The notes under the pieces are model-generated. The model did no database searches. It had not been told where the DNA came from and saw nothing but the letters and a program-made list of their open reading frames with translations. The translations under genes were made by a program, and so were the position numbers. A stretch of 32,568 nt of DNA from Hypericibacter sp050729195 (GTDB taxonomy: Bacteria > Pseudomonadota > Alphaproteobacteria > Dongiales > Dongiaceae). Below are positions 1 to 7,560 of the stretch, piece by piece; the stretch's first letter is position 1; the number at the start of each line of letters is the position of its first letter. The stretch covers positions 1 through 32,568 of the forward strand of contig NZ_JBOHKS010000208.1 of the NCBI RefSeq assembly GCF_050729195.1, read 5' to 3'.

Positions 1-94
1 GGGATGGTCGCCCCCATTCATTTGGATTGATGTTGGGTTCGCAAAGCGGCCGTCCGATTGCCGGACGAGACCTGCAGGGAAAAACGCCCACCGT

Positions 95-565
95 ATGGAA
101 CAGACGCCGAGTGAAGATCCGGTCGAAGCCGGTCGCCTGGACCGTGCCGCGTCCTTCGTGCTCGAAGAAGCCCGCATCGTTCTTCCCGGCATCCAGGCGC
201 TGTTCGGTTTTCAGCTGATCGCGATCTTCAACGCCGGTTTCGGACGGTTATCGCCCTTCGATCAGAACCTGCATCTGGCGGCGCTGGTGATGACGCCGGC
301 CGCTTATCATCGGCGCTCCAAGCGGGAGCATGTTTCCGGCTATTTCATCGATTCCACATCGTTCCTGCTCAGCTGGGCTCTGCTGGTTCTCATGCTCGGC
401 ACGGCCATGGACGCCTATGTGGTGGCCCATCTCGTGGTGGCCCATCTCGTGGTGGACAGCCGCTGGGGGAGTGCCGTGATCGCGCTGGCGCTCTTCCTGG
501 TCTATCTCGGCCTCTGGTTCGTCTATCCGTGGCTCGCCCACCGCCCGCGTCGGAACCGGACTTGA
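95..565 (+). CDS. DUF6328-like small integral membrane protein
   Basis: A 156-residue protein of unknown function. The segment from about residue 24 (E-E-A-R-I-V-L-P-G-I-Q-A-L-F-G-F) through the P-x-A-Y-H-R motif near residue 70 resembles the DUF6328 family of small bacterial membrane proteins, as I remember it. Three hydrophobic stretches (about 32-49, 88-110 and 125-147) suggest three membrane helices; the C-terminus is basic. The start ATG lies after a weak purine-rich stretch. It is the only plus-strand gene before the convergent small gene at 572-835. Odd feature: a perfect 15-bp tandem duplication (421-450) gives the internal sequence VVAHLVVAHLVV. Family assignment is by pattern recognition only and no function is claimed. 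Confidence 0.7.
   Translation: MEQTPSEDPVEAGRLDRAASFVLEEARIVLPGIQALFGFQLIAIFNAGFGRLSPFDQNLHLAALVMTPAAYHRRSKREHVSGYFIDSTSFLLSWALLVLMLGTAMDAYVVAHLVVAHLVVDSRWGSAVIALALFLVYLGLWFVYPWLAHRPRRNRT
421..450 (+). repeat. Perfect 15-bp tandem duplication inside the DUF6328-like gene
   Basis: The unit GGTGGCCCATCTCGT occurs twice in a row (421-435 and 436-450), followed by a partial third copy GGTGG. It is in frame (five codons), so it lengthens the protein by VAHLV without a frameshift. It looks like a recent slippage or duplication event. Confidence 0.9.
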
Positions 566-571
566 GCTCGA

Positions 572-835
572 TCAGCCTTCTTTCTTCTTGACCGTGGTCA
601 CGGTGGCCGGCGTGCCGGTTTCGGCCGGATTGGCGCCGCTCTTGGCGGCATAAGGTTCCTTCAGCGGCACATGCCGCAGCGGGTCCTTCCCGTCATGTTC
701 GAGGCCGCCCTGACGCAGGTCGGACTTCGCCGGCTCGGGGTTCTCCCGGCCGGTGGCCGGTGTCGGATTCCGACGGGTGGGCGTGCGGTTCCAGGGGGTG
801 CGGAGCGTGCCGCGGGTACGGAGTTTGGCTGTCAT
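572..835 (-). CDS. Small basic hypothetical protein
   Basis: An 87-residue protein that I do not recognise. It is rich in Arg, Pro, Thr and Lys, has no hydrophobic segment and no signal peptide, and ends in V-K-K-K-E-G. It includes the stretch GGLEHDGKDPLRHVP near its centre, a low-complexity style typical of intrinsically disordered small alphaproteobacterial proteins. The start is supported by a good Shine-Dalgarno sequence on the minus strand (AAGGAG about 7 nt before the ATG at 835). It is convergent with the membrane-protein gene that ends at 565, only 6 bp away. An open frame on the opposite strand (671-1075) lacks these signals. Confidence 0.65.
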   Translation of the reverse strand: MTAKLRTRGTLRTPWNRTPTRRNPTPATGRENPEPAKSDLRQGGLEHDGKDPLRHVPLKEPYAAKSGANPAETGTPATVTTVKKKEG

Positions 836-1053
836 GGCGTTTCTCCTTATTTTCCTTTAGGGATAACGCCTTGGCTGGCCAGCCGTTCCTTGAATGAAAA
901 GCCGGCCCGAAGGCGGGCAGGGGTGGCGTTCCGCTCCGGAATTGTCGGTTCTTCGCCATCCAATGTCGGGCCAGCGCGCATGGCCCGGCGCCATTCCCCC
1001 GACAGTGGGCGCCGTTCCGTCGTCGCCGACGACCATCCCAACCGAGGATCTCG

Positions 1054-2394
1054 ATGGCCCTCCCTTCGCATGTGAAATACGTGATCATTGGTGCCGGCAT
1101 TCATGGCCTCAGCACCGCCTGGCATCTAGGCGAGAATCTGCGCAAGTCCGGCCGCGGCAGCGGCAAGGACATCCTGGTGATCGACAAGACCGGGATCGCG
1201 GCCGGGGCCTCCGGCATCGCCTGCGGCGTGATCCGGAACAATTACTTCCAGCCGGCGATGCGCCGCCTGATGGCGCACAGCGTCTCGGTCTGGGAGAGCG
1301 ATCCCAAGGCCTTCAGCTATCACCCGGTCGGCTATATGCAGATCAGCCCCGAGGTCATGCACAAGGACGTTGCCTCGATCGCCAAGCAGCAGAAAGAGAT
1401 CGGGTATGACTCGGTTTTCATCGAGGGCGAGAAGGACTCGATGAAATACATGAAAGGCCTGTTCGATGATTGGCAGGCCGCCGGCATCACCTCGGTGCTG
1501 CATGAGAAGAAGGGCGGCTACGCCAACAACACCGCCGCGATCTACGGCCTGGCGAAGAAGGCTGAAGCCGAGGATGTGCGCCTTGCCACCGGCGTGAAGG
1601 TCACCGGCTTCAAGAAAGACGCCAAGGGCGCGGTCAAGACCGTCATCACCGATCGCGGCAATATCGATTGCGACATGGTGATCGTGGGCGCCGGTCCCTG
1701 GGTCAAGCAGATCTGGGACATGCTGGAATTGCCCGCCCAGATCTCGATCAAGGGCCGCGACGGCAAGATGCATGACAATCTGCCGATGTGGATCTTCTGG
1801 TCGCTGCAGGAAGGCACGCTCGGCGTCGATCCCAAGCTGCAAAAGACCAATGACGGCAAGATGCCGCCGGTGATCCATGTCGATACCGACGCGCCGCTTC
1901 ATTCGGACGTCGACGGCTCGCTCATCACCGACAAGCTCTGGGGCATCTATTACAAGCCCGACTTCAATTTCGGCGGCGTGCAGGGCGGCGCCATGCCCTT
2001 CAAGGTGAAAGCCGATCCGGCCACGGTGAAGATCGACCCCTACGGCCCGGAATCGCCCGACTTCGTGGTCGGCGACGATTTCGCCCATATGTGGTGTTCG
2101 GCGCTCGCCTTCTGCCAGAAGCGCTTCGAAGGCCAGATCAAGGTCTATAAGAAGGAACCCTCGGGCGGCATCGGCAGCTTCACCGCCGACAGCTTCCCTG
2201 TCTTCGACAGCTTCTGCCAGAACGTCTATGTGATCGCGGACTCCAACCACGGCTACAAGATGATCGGGGTGGGCAAGCTGGTCGCCGACGACATCTGCGG
2301 CAATCACAGCGACCTGCTGGATCCCTTCCGCTTCTCGCGCTTCGCCGAAGGCAAGCTGCATCCGGTGTCCCACAGCCCCTTCCCCTGGAGCTGA
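1054..2394 (+). CDS. FAD-dependent oxidoreductase, DAO family (glycine/D-amino-acid oxidase-like)
   Basis: A 446-residue DAO-fold flavoprotein. The N-terminus carries the dinucleotide-binding motif V-I-I-G-A-G-I-H-G-L-S (Gly13, Gly15, Gly18) and an acidic residue at the end of beta-2 (Asp44, L-V-I-D-K), then the A-A-G-A-S-G segment usual after the FAD site. A second V-I-V-G-A-G-P-W motif follows near residue 210. Family members oxidise secondary or tertiary amines (sarcosine, dimethylglycine, D-amino acids) to imines using FAD; the substrate cannot be read from the sequence. A GAGGA Shine-Dalgarno lies 5 nt before the ATG. The gene stands alone and ends in a strong terminator, but it is next to a GATase-AraC regulator and an MttB homologue, so a methylated-amine substrate is a reasonable guess. 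Confidence 0.85.
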   Translation: MALPSHVKYVIIGAGIHGLSTAWHLGENLRKSGRGSGKDILVIDKTGIAAGASGIACGVIRNNYFQPAMRRLMAHSVSVWESDPKAFSYHPVGYMQISPEVMHKDVASIAKQQKEIGYDSVFIEGEKDSMKYMKGLFDDWQAAGITSVLHEKKGGYANNTAAIYGLAKKAEAEDVRLATGVKVTGFKKDAKGAVKTVITDRGNIDCDMVIVGAGPWVKQIWDMLELPAQISIKGRDGKMHDNLPMWIFWSLQEGTLGVDPKLQKTNDGKMPPVIHVDTDAPLHSDVDGSLITDKLWGIYYKPDFNFGGVQGGAMPFKVKADPATVKIDPYGPESPDFVVGDDFAHMWCSALAFCQKRFEGQIKVYKKEPSGGIGSFTADSFPVFDSFCQNVYVIADSNHGYKMIGVGKLVADDICGNHSDLLDPFRFSRFAEGKLHPVSHSPFPWS

Positions 2395-2423
2395 TCGACC
2401 TCGGACCCCCTAATCTGTGAGCA

Positions 2424-2454
2424 AGGCCGGGCGCCGTGGGTGCCCGGCCTTTTT
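2424..2454 (+). terminator. Intrinsic terminator after the DAO-family oxidoreductase
   Basis: A 9-bp GC-rich stem (AGGCCGGGC at 2424-2432 pairing with GCCCGGCCT at 2442-2450) with a 9-nt loop is followed by a T tract (2450-2454). It lies 30 bp past the stop at 2394 and abuts the convergent regulator gene ending at 2454. Confidence 0.9.
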
Positions 2455-3509
2455 CATGGCTTCTTTCGGCGCGCCGCGGAGGGCTTGCGCGGCGCGGGGG
2501 CGACATTCGCCAGCTTGGTCAGAAACGGCACCACGGCCGGTGCCCGATCGGCGCTCGGCACGACCTTGAAATGCGACCGGTAGGCGCGGGCGAAATGCGA
2601 GGCCGAGGTGAAGCCGCAGGCGACGCCGATTTCGAGGACCGACAGCGTGCTGTGGCGCAACAGCTTGCGCGCCTTTTCCAGCCGCAGCCTGATGTAATGC
2701 TGGGTCGGCGTGCAGCCGAGATAGTGCCTGAAAAGCCGCTCGAGTTGGCGCGTCGAGACCCCGACCCGCTTGGCGATCTTCGGCGACCGCTGTGGCGATT
2801 CCACGGCCTCTTCCATGATCTCGATGGCCTTGACGAGAGCGGGTTGCGCCACGCCGAGGCGGTTGCGCAACGTCATGCGTTGCGCGTCGCGCGGCTGGCG
2901 CATGGTGCCGTAGATGAACTGGTCGGATACCATGCCGGCGAACTCGTCGCCCTGACGCTGGCGGATGAATTGCAGCATGACATCCATGGCAGCGGTGCCG
3001 CCGGCGCAGGTGAAGACATTGCCGTCGATGACGAAGAGCTCGTTGCTGGCATCGAGATTCGGAAAGACCTCGCGAAAGGCCTCGAGATAATCCCAGTGGA
3101 CCGTACAGCGCCGGCCATCGAGGATTCCGGCGGCGGCAAGGATGAAGCTCGCCGTGCTGACGCTGCCGACCATCACATTGCGTCGCATCAACTGGCGCAG
3201 GAAGGTCGTCAGCCTGGGGTGGCGATAGCTGTCGCTGCTCATCCCGCCGCACACCACCATCATATGGAGATCGGCGCTCGGGAGCTTGGGGAGTGGTTCG
3301 GTTTGCACCTCCAGCCCGCCGCCGGATGCGACCATGCCGCCATCGGGAGACATATGGCTCCAGCGATAGAGCACATCGCCCTGAATCAGGTTGGCCCCGC
3401 GAAGCGGTTCCACGATCGACGCGAAAGCCATGAGAGAGAATCCGGGCGTCAGCACCACGCCCACATGAAAGGGCTCGGTCTTGGCCGCGGCAGCAATTCT
3501 CTTGTCCAT
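2454..3509 (-). CDS. GlxA-family transcriptional regulator (DJ-1/PfpI GATase-like domain + AraC HTH)
   Basis: A 351-residue regulator of the amidotransferase-like AraC group, which includes GbdR, CdhR, SouR and ArgR, regulators of betaine, carnitine, sarcosine and arginine use. Residues about 15-195 form the DJ-1/PfpI-like ligand domain. The usual nucleophile-elbow Cys is replaced: the stretch reads G-S-V-S-T-A-S-F-I-L-A, so the domain is probably a sensor, not an enzyme. The C-terminal AraC domain (about 225-315) holds the two HTH units (I-A-K-R-V-G-V-S-T-R-Q-L-E-R-L-F and A-C-G-F-T-S-A-S-H-F-A-R-A-Y). I chose ATG 3509; an in-frame TTG at 3524 is an alternative. It is divergent from the MttB-like gene across about 104 bp, so it probably controls that gene and perhaps the oxidoreductase. 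Confidence 0.9.
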   Translation of the reverse strand: MDKRIAAAAKTEPFHVGVVLTPGFSLMAFASIVEPLRGANLIQGDVLYRWSHMSPDGGMVASGGGLEVQTEPLPKLPSADLHMMVVCGGMSSDSYRHPRLTTFLRQLMRRNVMVGSVSTASFILAAAGILDGRRCTVHWDYLEAFREVFPNLDASNELFVIDGNVFTCAGGTAAMDVMLQFIRQRQGDEFAGMVSDQFIYGTMRQPRDAQRMTLRNRLGVAQPALVKAIEIMEEAVESPQRSPKIAKRVGVSTRQLERLFRHYLGCTPTQHYIRLRLEKARKLLRHSTLSVLEIGVACGFTSASHFARAYRSHFKVVPSADRAPAVVPFLTKLANVAPAPRKPSAARRKKP

Positions 3510-3613
3510 CGTGGAATAGCCCAAAAACGATCAGCGCAGGTCGAAATCAGGCTAGTCTAGCGCGGCCCACGGATGGGACAAAGGTCGGGTTCCGACAATC
3601 GAGGAATTAGCCG
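3510..3613. promoter_or_regulatory. Divergent intergenic region between the GlxA-type regulator and the MttB-like gene
   Basis: A 104-bp gap between the divergent starts at 3509 (minus) and 3614 (plus). It must carry promoters for both genes and is the natural place for a regulator operator. A good Shine-Dalgarno (GAGGA, 3601-3605) serves the plus-strand gene. I see no clear consensus -35/-10 pair and no convincing operator palindrome. Confidence 0.5.
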
Positions 3614-5158
3614 ATGGAGACCTCGCGCTCCGCCCGCCGCGTGCGCCGGCCCCGGGAAGCCTCCCAGTTGGGCTCGGTGTTGCTGGGGCAACCGCCGCTG
3701 CGCAACAGCTTCAAACCGATCGAGCCGCTGAGCCAGGATCAGCTCATGGCGGTCCATGAGGCTTCGCTGAAGCTGCTCGAGGAGACCGGCATCGAGTTCA
3801 TGGGGCCGGCGGCCCGCCGAATGTTCCTCAAGGCCGGAGCCGCCGTGGATGAGGCGACCGGGCTGGTGCGCATTCCCCGGGAGCTGATCGCCGAAGGGCT
3901 CAAGACCGCGCCCTCGAGCTTCATCCTCACGCCCCGCAATCCGGCACGGAAGCTCCATATCGGCGAGAATCACGTCTCGTTCGGCCTGGTGGCGGGGCCG
4001 CCCAACATCCATGACTGCGTCGGGGGCCGGCGTTCGGGCAATCACGGCGACTATGTCTCGCTGATCAAGCTCGCCCAGAGCTTCGACATCATCCATTTCA
4101 TCGGCAACCAGCCGACCGCGCCGGTCGAGTTGCCGGCGCGCACGCGCCATCTCGACTGCTACCTCGCCAATGTCACTTATTCGGATCGGGTCTATCACTG
4201 CACCGCGATCGGCCGGAACCGGGCCCTTGACGGCATCGACATCATGGCGATTTCGCGGGGGCTGAGCCGCGAGCAGATGGCGAAGGACCCGGGCGTGCTC
4301 ACGATCATCTCGGTCAATTCGCCGCGCCGCTTCGACGAGGCGATGAGCGACGGACTCATGACCATGTCGGAGTTCGGCCAGGCGGTGGTGGTGACGCCGT
4401 TCACGCTGATGGGCGCCATGACGCCGGTCACGCTCGCCGCCGCCCTGGTGCAGCAGAACGCCGAAGCGCTGGCTGGCATTCTGCTGACGCAGCTCACGCG
4501 GCCGGGAGCGCCGGTGGTCTATGGCGCCTTCACGTCGAATGTCGATATGCGCAGCGGCGCGCCGGCTTTCGGCACGCCCGAGAACGCGCGCGCCACGCTG
4601 GCGGCCGGCCAATTGGCGCGCCTCTACAATCTGCCCTACCGGGCCAGCAACTCGAGCGCCAGCAACGTGGTGGATGCGCAGGCCGCCTACGAATCCGAGA
4701 TGTCGATCTGGTCTGCCGTCATGGGCCACGCCAATCTGGTCTATCACGGCGCCGGTTGGATGGAAGGGGGCCTCACCGCTTCGTTCGAGAAGATCGTCCT
4801 GGACGTCGAAATGCTGCAGATGATGGCCGAGACCATCAAGCCCATCGACGTCAACCCGACCGAGATCGCCGAAGGTCTCGCGGCGATCGCGGGCGTGCCG
4901 ACCGGCGGGCATTTCTTCGGCGCCGACCACACCCTGGCGCGCTACGAGACGGCCTTCTACAAGCCGCTCTTGTCCAATTGGCAGAACTACGAGAATTGGG
5001 AGATCGCTGGCGGATTGGACGCGACACGTCGCGCCACGCTGATCTGGCAGAAGGCGCTCGAGATCTATGAGCGTCCGCCGCTCGACCCGGCGATCGAAGA
5101 GGCGCTCGCCGCATTCGTCGCGCGGCGCAAGGAAGAGCTCAAGAACCTCGACCATTGA
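3614..5158 (+). CDS. Trimethylamine methyltransferase (MttB) family protein, non-pyrrolysine type
   Basis: A 514-residue member of the MttB/MtgB superfamily. Characterised members demethylate trimethylamine (Pyl type) or glycine betaine and related quaternary amines (non-Pyl type), moving a methyl group to a corrinoid protein. The frame runs through with no in-frame amber codon, so it is the non-pyrrolysine type. Recognisable features are the N-terminal helical segment (H-E-A-S-L-K-L-L-E-E-T-G-I-E-F), the central barrel (G-N-Q-P-T, P-F-T-L-M-G-A-M-T-P-V-T) and the C-terminal G-G-H-F-F-G-A-D-H-T-L. No MttC-type corrinoid protein, RamA-like activator or tetrahydrofolate methyltransferase gene lies nearby, so its partner must be encoded elsewhere or its chemistry differs. 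The start has a GAGGA ribosome site 8 nt upstream. Confidence 0.9.
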   Translation: METSRSARRVRRPREASQLGSVLLGQPPLRNSFKPIEPLSQDQLMAVHEASLKLLEETGIEFMGPAARRMFLKAGAAVDEATGLVRIPRELIAEGLKTAPSSFILTPRNPARKLHIGENHVSFGLVAGPPNIHDCVGGRRSGNHGDYVSLIKLAQSFDIIHFIGNQPTAPVELPARTRHLDCYLANVTYSDRVYHCTAIGRNRALDGIDIMAISRGLSREQMAKDPGVLTIISVNSPRRFDEAMSDGLMTMSEFGQAVVVTPFTLMGAMTPVTLAAALVQQNAEALAGILLTQLTRPGAPVVYGAFTSNVDMRSGAPAFGTPENARATLAAGQLARLYNLPYRASNSSASNVVDAQAAYESEMSIWSAVMGHANLVYHGAGWMEGGLTASFEKIVLDVEMLQMMAETIKPIDVNPTEIAEGLAAIAGVPTGGHFFGADHTLARYETAFYKPLLSNWQNYENWEIAGGLDATRRATLIWQKALEIYERPPLDPAIEEALAAFVARRKEELKNLDH

Positions 5159-5219
5159 TGGCTGAGCCCGGCTTCGCGCCTCGGGACGCAAGCGGGCCGG
5201 TGCGGCGACCGAGCGAGCG

Positions 5220-5999
5220 TCAGGCGTGGTAGAGATCGAGGCGCCGGTCCTCGGCGAACTGGTGATCGCGCCGGAAATCGCGGTAACGGCCGAAATCGAT
5301 CTCGGCGATCATAAGCTCCTCGCCCCGGCCGCAGCCCGCCAGGATTTCCCCATCGGGCGCCGCGGCGCAGCTCTCGCCCGCATAAGCCAGGCCATGCTCC
5401 GTGCCGGCGCGATCGCAGAAGAGAACGAACAGCCGGTTTTCATAGGCGCGCGCCGGAATCAACCGCCGCGGCACCACGGGATAGGGGGCTGTGGTGGCGC
5501 TGAGCGCAATAATCGCATCGGCTCCGTTCATCGCGTATTGGCGGGCCAGCTCCGGAAAGTCGATGTCGTAGCAGATCATCACGCCGAACCGCGCGCCCGC
5601 GAACTCGAACAGGGTGGTTTCCGCGCCGGCTCGAAATTGCCTGCGCTCGAAGTCTCCCCAGAGATGGGTCTTGCGGTAATTGGCGACGGGCTTGCCGGCC
5701 CGGTCGAGCATGAGCGCCGAGTTATAGACGCCCTCCGATCCAAGTTCCGGATATCCATAGATGATGGCCAACCCGGCATTGGTCGCGATTGCACCTGCGG
5801 CGGCCGCGGAGGGACCATCGCGCCGCTCCGCCAGTCCCTGAACCTGATCGCCGATGTTGTAGCCGCTGAGAAACAGCTCGGGCAGCAGCAACAGCTTCGC
5901 ACCCTCCGCGGCTGCTTCGTGGGCGAGCCGGCTCATCAGCTGGAGGTTGGACGGCACATCGCCCGGTGCCCCCACGGTCTGGCCGAGCGCGATCTTCAT
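5220..5999 (-). CDS. Carbon-nitrogen hydrolase (nitrilase superfamily)
   Basis: A 259-residue single-domain cytoplasmic enzyme with the full nitrilase-superfamily triad: Glu41 (L-L-P-E-L-F), Lys110 (Y-R-K-T-H-L) and Cys143 (M-I-C-Y-D-I-D-F-P-E). The accessory Glu is present in G-D-F-E-R-R-Q-F. These motifs fit the aliphatic amidase/carbamoylase-like branch, which hydrolyses C-N amide bonds; true nitrilase activity is less likely. The length is normal for the family. A purine-rich AGAGG precedes the ATG at 5999. The gene is convergent with the MttB homologue (61-bp gap) and divergent from the MmgE/PrpD gene (169-bp gap). In this setting it may act on an amide formed during breakdown of the transported substrate; that role is inferred. 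Confidence 0.88.
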   Translation of the reverse strand: MKIALGQTVGAPGDVPSNLQLMSRLAHEAAAEGAKLLLLPELFLSGYNIGDQVQGLAERRDGPSAAAAGAIATNAGLAIIYGYPELGSEGVYNSALMLDRAGKPVANYRKTHLWGDFERRQFRAGAETTLFEFAGARFGVMICYDIDFPELARQYAMNGADAIIALSATTAPYPVVPRRLIPARAYENRLFVLFCDRAGTEHGLAYAGESCAAAPDGEILAGCGRGEELMIAEIDFGRYRDFRRDHQFAEDRRLDLYHA

Positions 6000-6168
6000 G
6001 TTTGACCTCTAGGACAGGGTTCCAGCACCGGTTTATGGCCCGGTACCGCGGCGGTCAAGTTTGGCGCAACACGCATAGATTCAGTCGATCTAGGGCGATG
6101 TCGGCCCAAGCCGGGGTTCGTAAGCTCCGGTGCTCCCTGGCTTGTACCATCCGAAGAAAGTCCCTGGC
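6000..6168. promoter_or_regulatory. Divergent intergenic region, nitrilase / MmgE-PrpD operon
   Basis: A 169-bp gap between divergent genes that should hold the promoter of the plus-strand run 6169-12842 and of the nitrilase gene. An upstream in-frame GTG at 6130 could extend the PrpD protein by 13 residues. No consensus promoter or operator stands out. Confidence 0.4.
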
Positions 6169-7560
6169 ATGGATGCGACGCGGCTTCATTCCTTTCTCTC
6201 CCAGACCCGCTATGACGACCTGCCGCCCGAAGTCCGGCGCATGGCCGAGCGCTGCCTGATCGATCTTTCCGGCACCGCCGCTGCGGGACTCGCAACCCCG
6301 CTCTCGACCATGATCCGCAATCATGCTGTGCGCGCCTTCGGGGCGGGTGAGGGGGCTCCCCGCGCGCGATTGCTGCTCGACGGCCGTACGGCCAGCCCGT
6401 TGGGTGCCGCCATGGCCGGCGGCATGACCATCGACAGTTTCGATGCCCATGACGGGCATGTCTTGACCAAGGGCCATGCCGGTGTCGCCATCCTGCCGGC
6501 CCTGCTGGCGCTGGCCGATGCGGCCGGCAAGTCGATCTCGGGGCCGGAGTTCCTCACAGCCCTGGTCATCGGCTATGAGGTCGCGATCCGAGCCGGCATC
6601 GCGCAGCATGCGACCTGTCCCGACTATCATACCTCGGGGGCCTGGAACTCCCTGGGCGTGGTGGCTGTCGCCGCTCGCCTCTGGGGGCTCGACGCCGAAC
6701 GGACGCGCCAGGCGCTGGGCATCGCCGAGTATCACGGCCCGCGCAGCCAGATGATGCGCTGCATCGATTTCCCGACCATGGTGAAGGACGGGTCCGGCTG
6801 GGGCGCCATGTGCGGATTGAGCGCCGCCTATCTGGCCGTCGACGGCTTCACCGGCGCACCGGCCCTGGTCATCGAGAGCGAGGCGGTGAAGCCGCTCTGG
6901 GCCGATCTCGGCCAATGCTGGCGCATCCTCGAATTGTACTTCAAACCCCATCCGGTTTGCCGCTGGGCCCAGCCCGCGGTCGAGGCCGCGCTGAACTTGC
7001 GGCGCGCTCATAAGGTCGATCCGGCGGCGATCGAGGCGATCGAGATCGAGACCTTTCATGAGGCCGTCCGGCTCGACCAGCACCACCCTGCAACGACCGA
7101 GGAGGCGCAATACAGCCTGCCGTTCCCGGTCGCGGCGGCCTTGGTGCGCGGTCGATTGGCGCCAACCGATATTTCCGGCGAAGCCCTCGGCGACCCGGCC
7201 ATTCTGGCAATGAGCGACCGGATTCGATTGCTCGAGGCGGACGATCTGAATGCGCGCTTCCCCGCGGAGCGCTTTGCGCGCGTCCGGTTCCGGCTCAAGG
7301 GCGGCCAGACCGTGAGCGGCGACACGACGCCCGCGCGCGGCGACGCCGAGAATCCGCTCTCCGACGATGAGATCCTGGCCAAGTTCCATGAGCTTGCCGA
7401 CGAACCGCTGGGGGCCGAGGGCGCGCGGAGAATTCAGGAAGCCGTTGCCCTATTGGCCCGGCAGGCCACCGCGCGCGCTTTGGTCGAGGCGCTGTTGACG
7501 GCACCGCACGTCGCGGGGGCTTCATCGGGTCGAAAGCAGGACGGCATTGTCGCCGCATAG
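6169..7560 (+). CDS. MmgE/PrpD family protein
   Basis: A 463-residue member of the MmgE/PrpD superfamily, which contains 2-methylcitrate dehydratase, iminodisuccinate epimerase and cis-aconitate decarboxylase. Family landmarks include the N-terminal helical segment with C-L-I-D-L-S-G-T-A-A-A-G, the D-A-H-D-G-H-V-L-T-K-G-H-A-G segment near residues 91-104, and K-P-H-P-V-C-R-W-A-Q-P near residue 264. The reaction of this paralogue is not known. There is no PrpB or PrpC neighbour, so it is not a methylcitrate-cycle gene by context. I chose ATG 6169 over GTG 6130 because the protein then begins right at the usual family N-terminus. Its 3' end overlaps the following hydrolase gene by 14 bp, implying translational coupling. 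Confidence 0.88.
   Translation: MDATRLHSFLSQTRYDDLPPEVRRMAERCLIDLSGTAAAGLATPLSTMIRNHAVRAFGAGEGAPRARLLLDGRTASPLGAAMAGGMTIDSFDAHDGHVLTKGHAGVAILPALLALADAAGKSISGPEFLTALVIGYEVAIRAGIAQHATCPDYHTSGAWNSLGVVAVAARLWGLDAERTRQALGIAEYHGPRSQMMRCIDFPTMVKDGSGWGAMCGLSAAYLAVDGFTGAPALVIESEAVKPLWADLGQCWRILELYFKPHPVCRWAQPAVEAALNLRRAHKVDPAAIEAIEIETFHEAVRLDQHHPATTEEAQYSLPFPVAAALVRGRLAPTDISGEALGDPAILAMSDRIRLLEADDLNARFPAERFARVRFRLKGGQTVSGDTTPARGDAENPLSDDEILAKFHELADEPLGAEGARRIQEAVALLARQATARALVEALLTAPHVAGASSGRKQDGIVAA

Noticed and set aside
1126..2373. 415-codon minus-strand open frame opposite the FAD oxidoreductase
   Set aside because: Shadow of a gene with a clear FAD-binding motif and terminator on the plus strand.
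3614..5158. Pyrrolysine-containing MttB
   Set aside because: The frame has no in-frame TAG from start to stop, and no pyl genes are present.
3557..5191. 544-codon minus-strand open frame opposite the MttB-like gene
   Set aside because: Antisense shadow; overlaps the divergent promoter region and a clear methyltransferase gene.
6169..7560. Methylcitrate-cycle PrpD
   Set aside because: No prpB, prpC or acnD neighbours; context is a betaine transporter and a CocE hydrolase, so the specific name is not justified.
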